60,193 nucleotides of DNA from Rhodothermales bacterium (GTDB lineage Bacteria > Bacteroidota > Rhodothermia > Rhodothermales > JAHQVL01), in assembly GCA_034439735.1 (NCBI GenBank), contig JAWXAX010000125.1:1-60193 (forward strand), given 5' to 3'. How positions within the stretch are numbered: the first letter of the stretch is position 1; each line of letters opens with the position of its first letter. Made by a program: the position numbers and the translations under genes. Of the stretch, positions 58,624 through 60,193 are shown one piece after another. The notes under the pieces are model-generated. The model saw nothing but the letters and a program-made list of their open reading frames with translations. It made no database searches and was not told where the DNA came from.

Positions 58624-58778
58624 GCCGTTTTCGCGTTGAATGTGGAACGTTTGTTCATAGCGTGTGCATCGTCCCAACTTCTTTGCCCAGACCGTTACGT
58701 CCTGGCTCTTGTCCGCCCTTGCTTCGGGCGATTATCATACGGGCAGCCGTCCCCTTCACCACGAACCGGAGGTCGCCA

Positions 58779-59012
58779 ATGAACTGGATCAAGTACAGCG
58801 CCATTCAGCCTACCCGTGAAGGGTGGTACCTCATCCACTACAGCCGCGAAGCCGACCGTCCCGGGACGTACTGGCAATTCTGGGGCTACAAAGCGTTGTA
58901 CTGGAACCCCTTGATGGGCAAATGGACCGAGGACGCCCGCCCGCCGGAGCAGGGCGGCCGCGTGATCGACGTCGCGATCGAACTGTGGACGGAGATTTTT
59001 TGCATGAATTGA
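58779..59012 (+). CDS. Small protein of unknown function
   Basis: The 77 residues start at ATG 58779 behind one of the few good ribosome sites in the window (CCGGAGG, 6 bases before the start). The sequence is tryptophan- and tyrosine-rich: MNWIKYSAIQPTREGWYLIHY, WQFWGYKALYWNPLMGKW. The beginning faintly resembles DUF551-type proteins (W-I-x-x-P-x-x-G-x-h-L-h), but this is weak. No signal peptide. A hairpin follows. It is flanked by unrelated genes. Confidence 0.65.
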   Translation: MNWIKYSAIQPTREGWYLIHYSREADRPGTYWQFWGYKALYWNPLMGKWTEDARPPEQGGRVIDVAIELWTEIFCMN

Positions 59013-59021
59013 AGGGCTGAA

Positions 59022-59076
59022 GGGTTTAAGGTTCAAGATATTTTCCTTAAACCTTAAACTTGTTAACCTTAAACCC
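59022..59076 (+). terminator. Inverted repeat GGGTTTAAGGTT ... AACCTTAAACCC
   Basis: GGGTTTAAGGTT (59022-59033) pairs exactly with AACCTTAAACCC (59065-59076); the 31-base loop contains further ACCTTAAAC copies, so alternative pairings exist. It lies 9 bases after the small gene. The A/T-rich repeated words are of the same style as the arrays at 10.9, 26.9 and 34.6 kb. The remaining bases to 59210 hold nothing recognisable. Confidence 0.6.
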
Positions 59077-59210
59077 CTTCTCTTAACACTATTTAACATC
59101 GTTTTCCGGAAGCCATGGAATGCGATGCGGCGTTGCACCGTCAGTAGCTCAGCGTTCGCCGGCCGGCGGACAGCCTGTGCTACATCATCCTCCTGGAGCG
59201 TGCGCCTCGC

Positions 59211-60193
59211 ATGAACTACCGCTTCTTTTTTCTCGCCGTCTTTCTCGCTACAGCCTTTTTCCTTCCCGTCCTCGCCTTCGGGCAGGGCGCCAATCCGGAA
59301 GTCGCCGGCTTCACTCGCGACGCCAAAACGAATGAACGGCTGCCCGCTGTCAACGTCGTGCTCACCAGCATGGCGGATTCGTTAAAGACCTACGGCACAT
59401 CAACCAACGCCCGGGGCTTCTTTTCGTTGACGGTGCCCGCCACCGGTCTTTACCGCCTCCAGTTGTCTTTCGTGGGCTACAAGAGCGCCGCGATGCAGAT
59501 CGATGTACCGGCCGAGGGGTATAACCTCGGCTTTGTCCTGCTCGACGAAGACACGGTAGCGCTCGACGAAGTGGTGGTGGAAGAAGTGCAGGAGCGCGTC
59601 ACCATCAAGGGGGATACGACGGAGTACAATGCCGGCGCCTTCAAAACAAACCCGGATGCCAGCGCGGAAGATCTGGTCGGCAAGATGCCCGGCGTGGTCG
59701 TGCAGGACGGCCAGGTGCAGGTGCAGGGCGAAAACGTGCGCCGTGTGCTGGTCGATGGGCGCGAGTACTTCGGCGACGACCCCACGGCCGCGCTTCGTAA
59801 CCTGCCGGCCGATGTGATCGCGCGCGTCCAGGTCTTCGATAGGCTCAGCGATCAGGCCCAGTTCTCGGGCTTCGACGATGGGAATTCAGAACGGACCATC
59901 AATATTATCACGACCACCGGCACCGAAAACGGGCAGTTTGGGAAGATTTATGGGGGTTACGGCTCCGAAACCCGCTACATCGCCGGCGGAAGCATGAATA
60001 TCTTTGACGGCAACCGACGGATTTCGCTCATCGGCCTGAGCAACAACGTCAACCAGCAGAACTTCGCCAACGAGGACCTTCTTGGCGTGTTGGGCAACAC
60101 CAACCGCGGTGGGTTTGGAGGTGGGGGTGGATTTGGAGGTCCGGGCGGTGGCGGGCCTCCACCGCCGACTGCTGCGGAGGTAATCGCTGATAC
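59211..60193 (+). CDS. TonB-dependent receptor / outer-membrane beta-barrel protein, N-terminal part (truncated by window edge)
   Basis: The frame runs from the ATG at 59211 to the window edge without a stop (327 codons). A signal peptide (FFFLAVFLATAFFLPVLAFG) precedes a carboxypeptidase-like regulatory domain: VAGFTRDAKTNERLPAVNVVL, STNARGFFSLTVPATGLYRLQLSFVGY. A plug-like domain begins at about residue 120 with TVALDEVVVEE, AFKTNPDASAEDLVGKMPGVVVQDGQVQVQGENVRRVLVDGREYF and FDRLSDQAQFSGFDDG. A glycine-rich loop (GGFGGGGGFGGPGGGG) starts near residue 300. The barrel is beyond the window. This plug type belongs to the OMP_b-brl family found across Bacteroidota; the transported substrate is unknown. 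No partner SusD lies in the window. Confidence 0.85.
   Translation, partial: MNYRFFFLAVFLATAFFLPVLAFGQGANPEVAGFTRDAKTNERLPAVNVVLTSMADSLKTYGTSTNARGFFSLTVPATGLYRLQLSFVGYKSAAMQIDVPAEGYNLGFVLLDEDTVALDEVVVEEVQERVTIKGDTTEYNAGAFKTNPDASAEDLVGKMPGVVVQDGQVQVQGENVRRVLVDGREYFGDDPTAALRNLPADVIARVQVFDRLSDQAQFSGFDDGNSERTINIITTTGTENGQFGKIYGGYGSETRYIAGGSMNIFDGNRRISLIGLSNNVNQQNFANEDLLGVLGNTNRGGFGGGGGFGGPGGGGPPPPTAAEVIAD

Overview
The window is about 60 kb of GC-rich (roughly 60%), gene-dense bacterial chromosome. The genes point to Rhodothermota/Bacteroidota-like bacteria, most likely a marine Rhodothermales relative; this is inferred from gene content and not from any rRNA. The clues are an ECF sigma/FecR/STN-receptor unit, a SusC-style TonB-dependent receptor start, a PVC-type c-haem protein, DUF1080 and ThuA proteins, LolA and Lgt, many lipoproteins, few clear Shine-Dalgarno sites, and intergenic A/T-rich tandem repeats. 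No rRNA, tRNA, CRISPR array, prophage or insertion sequence was recognised.

Left part (1-25.6 kb). A minus-strand surface-signalling unit comes first: ECF sigma factor, FecR anti-sigma, a serpin lipoprotein and the start of an STN-domain outer-membrane receptor. Housekeeping genes follow: mtaB, psd-pssA, purS, clpS and a ParA-type ATPase. Next is dnaA, divergent from dinB, with DnaA-box-like sites between them that make a candidate replication origin. Then come mscS-yigZ, rnhA, obgE, dprA, rluD, a PtsN-like EIIA, hisS, lgt-rlmB, an inactive-looking M1 peptidase with HEAT repeats, a UPF0104 membrane protein and lolA. A 0.8-kb gap at 15.3-16.1 kb is a mosaic of dispersed repeats.

Middle part (25.7-45.9 kb). 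A minus-strand carbohydrate block holds a class V aminotransferase, an SDR, a Gfo/Idh oxidoreductase, a TIM-barrel isomerase and a GH88-like unsaturated uronyl hydrolase. A large propeller-HEAT-cytochrome c lipoprotein follows, ending in a 15-bp tandem array. Then come a sugar-phosphate transferase, a lipoprotein with internal duplication, a Tat-exported isomerase-like protein, a 54-residue DUF2256 zinc-finger gene next to an SDR that lacks its catalytic tyrosine, and xylulokinase. A four-gene polyamine operon (deoxyhypusine-synthase-like, speA, aguB, aguA) closes this part.

Right part (46-60.2 kb). A same-strand run of exported proteins looks like a periplasmic sugar-oxidation module: a PQQ-type sugar dehydrogenase, a DUF1080 hydrolase, a beta-propeller fused to an azurin-like copper domain, an unknown exported protein, and a ThuA domain fused to a second dehydrogenase propeller. 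An EamA transporter, a serine-beta-lactamase/VanX fusion lipoprotein, a small orphan and the start of a TonB-dependent receptor finish the window. The most unusual content is this oxidation module with its fusions, the DHS-like polyamine operon, the serpin signalling operon and the inactive M1 peptidase.
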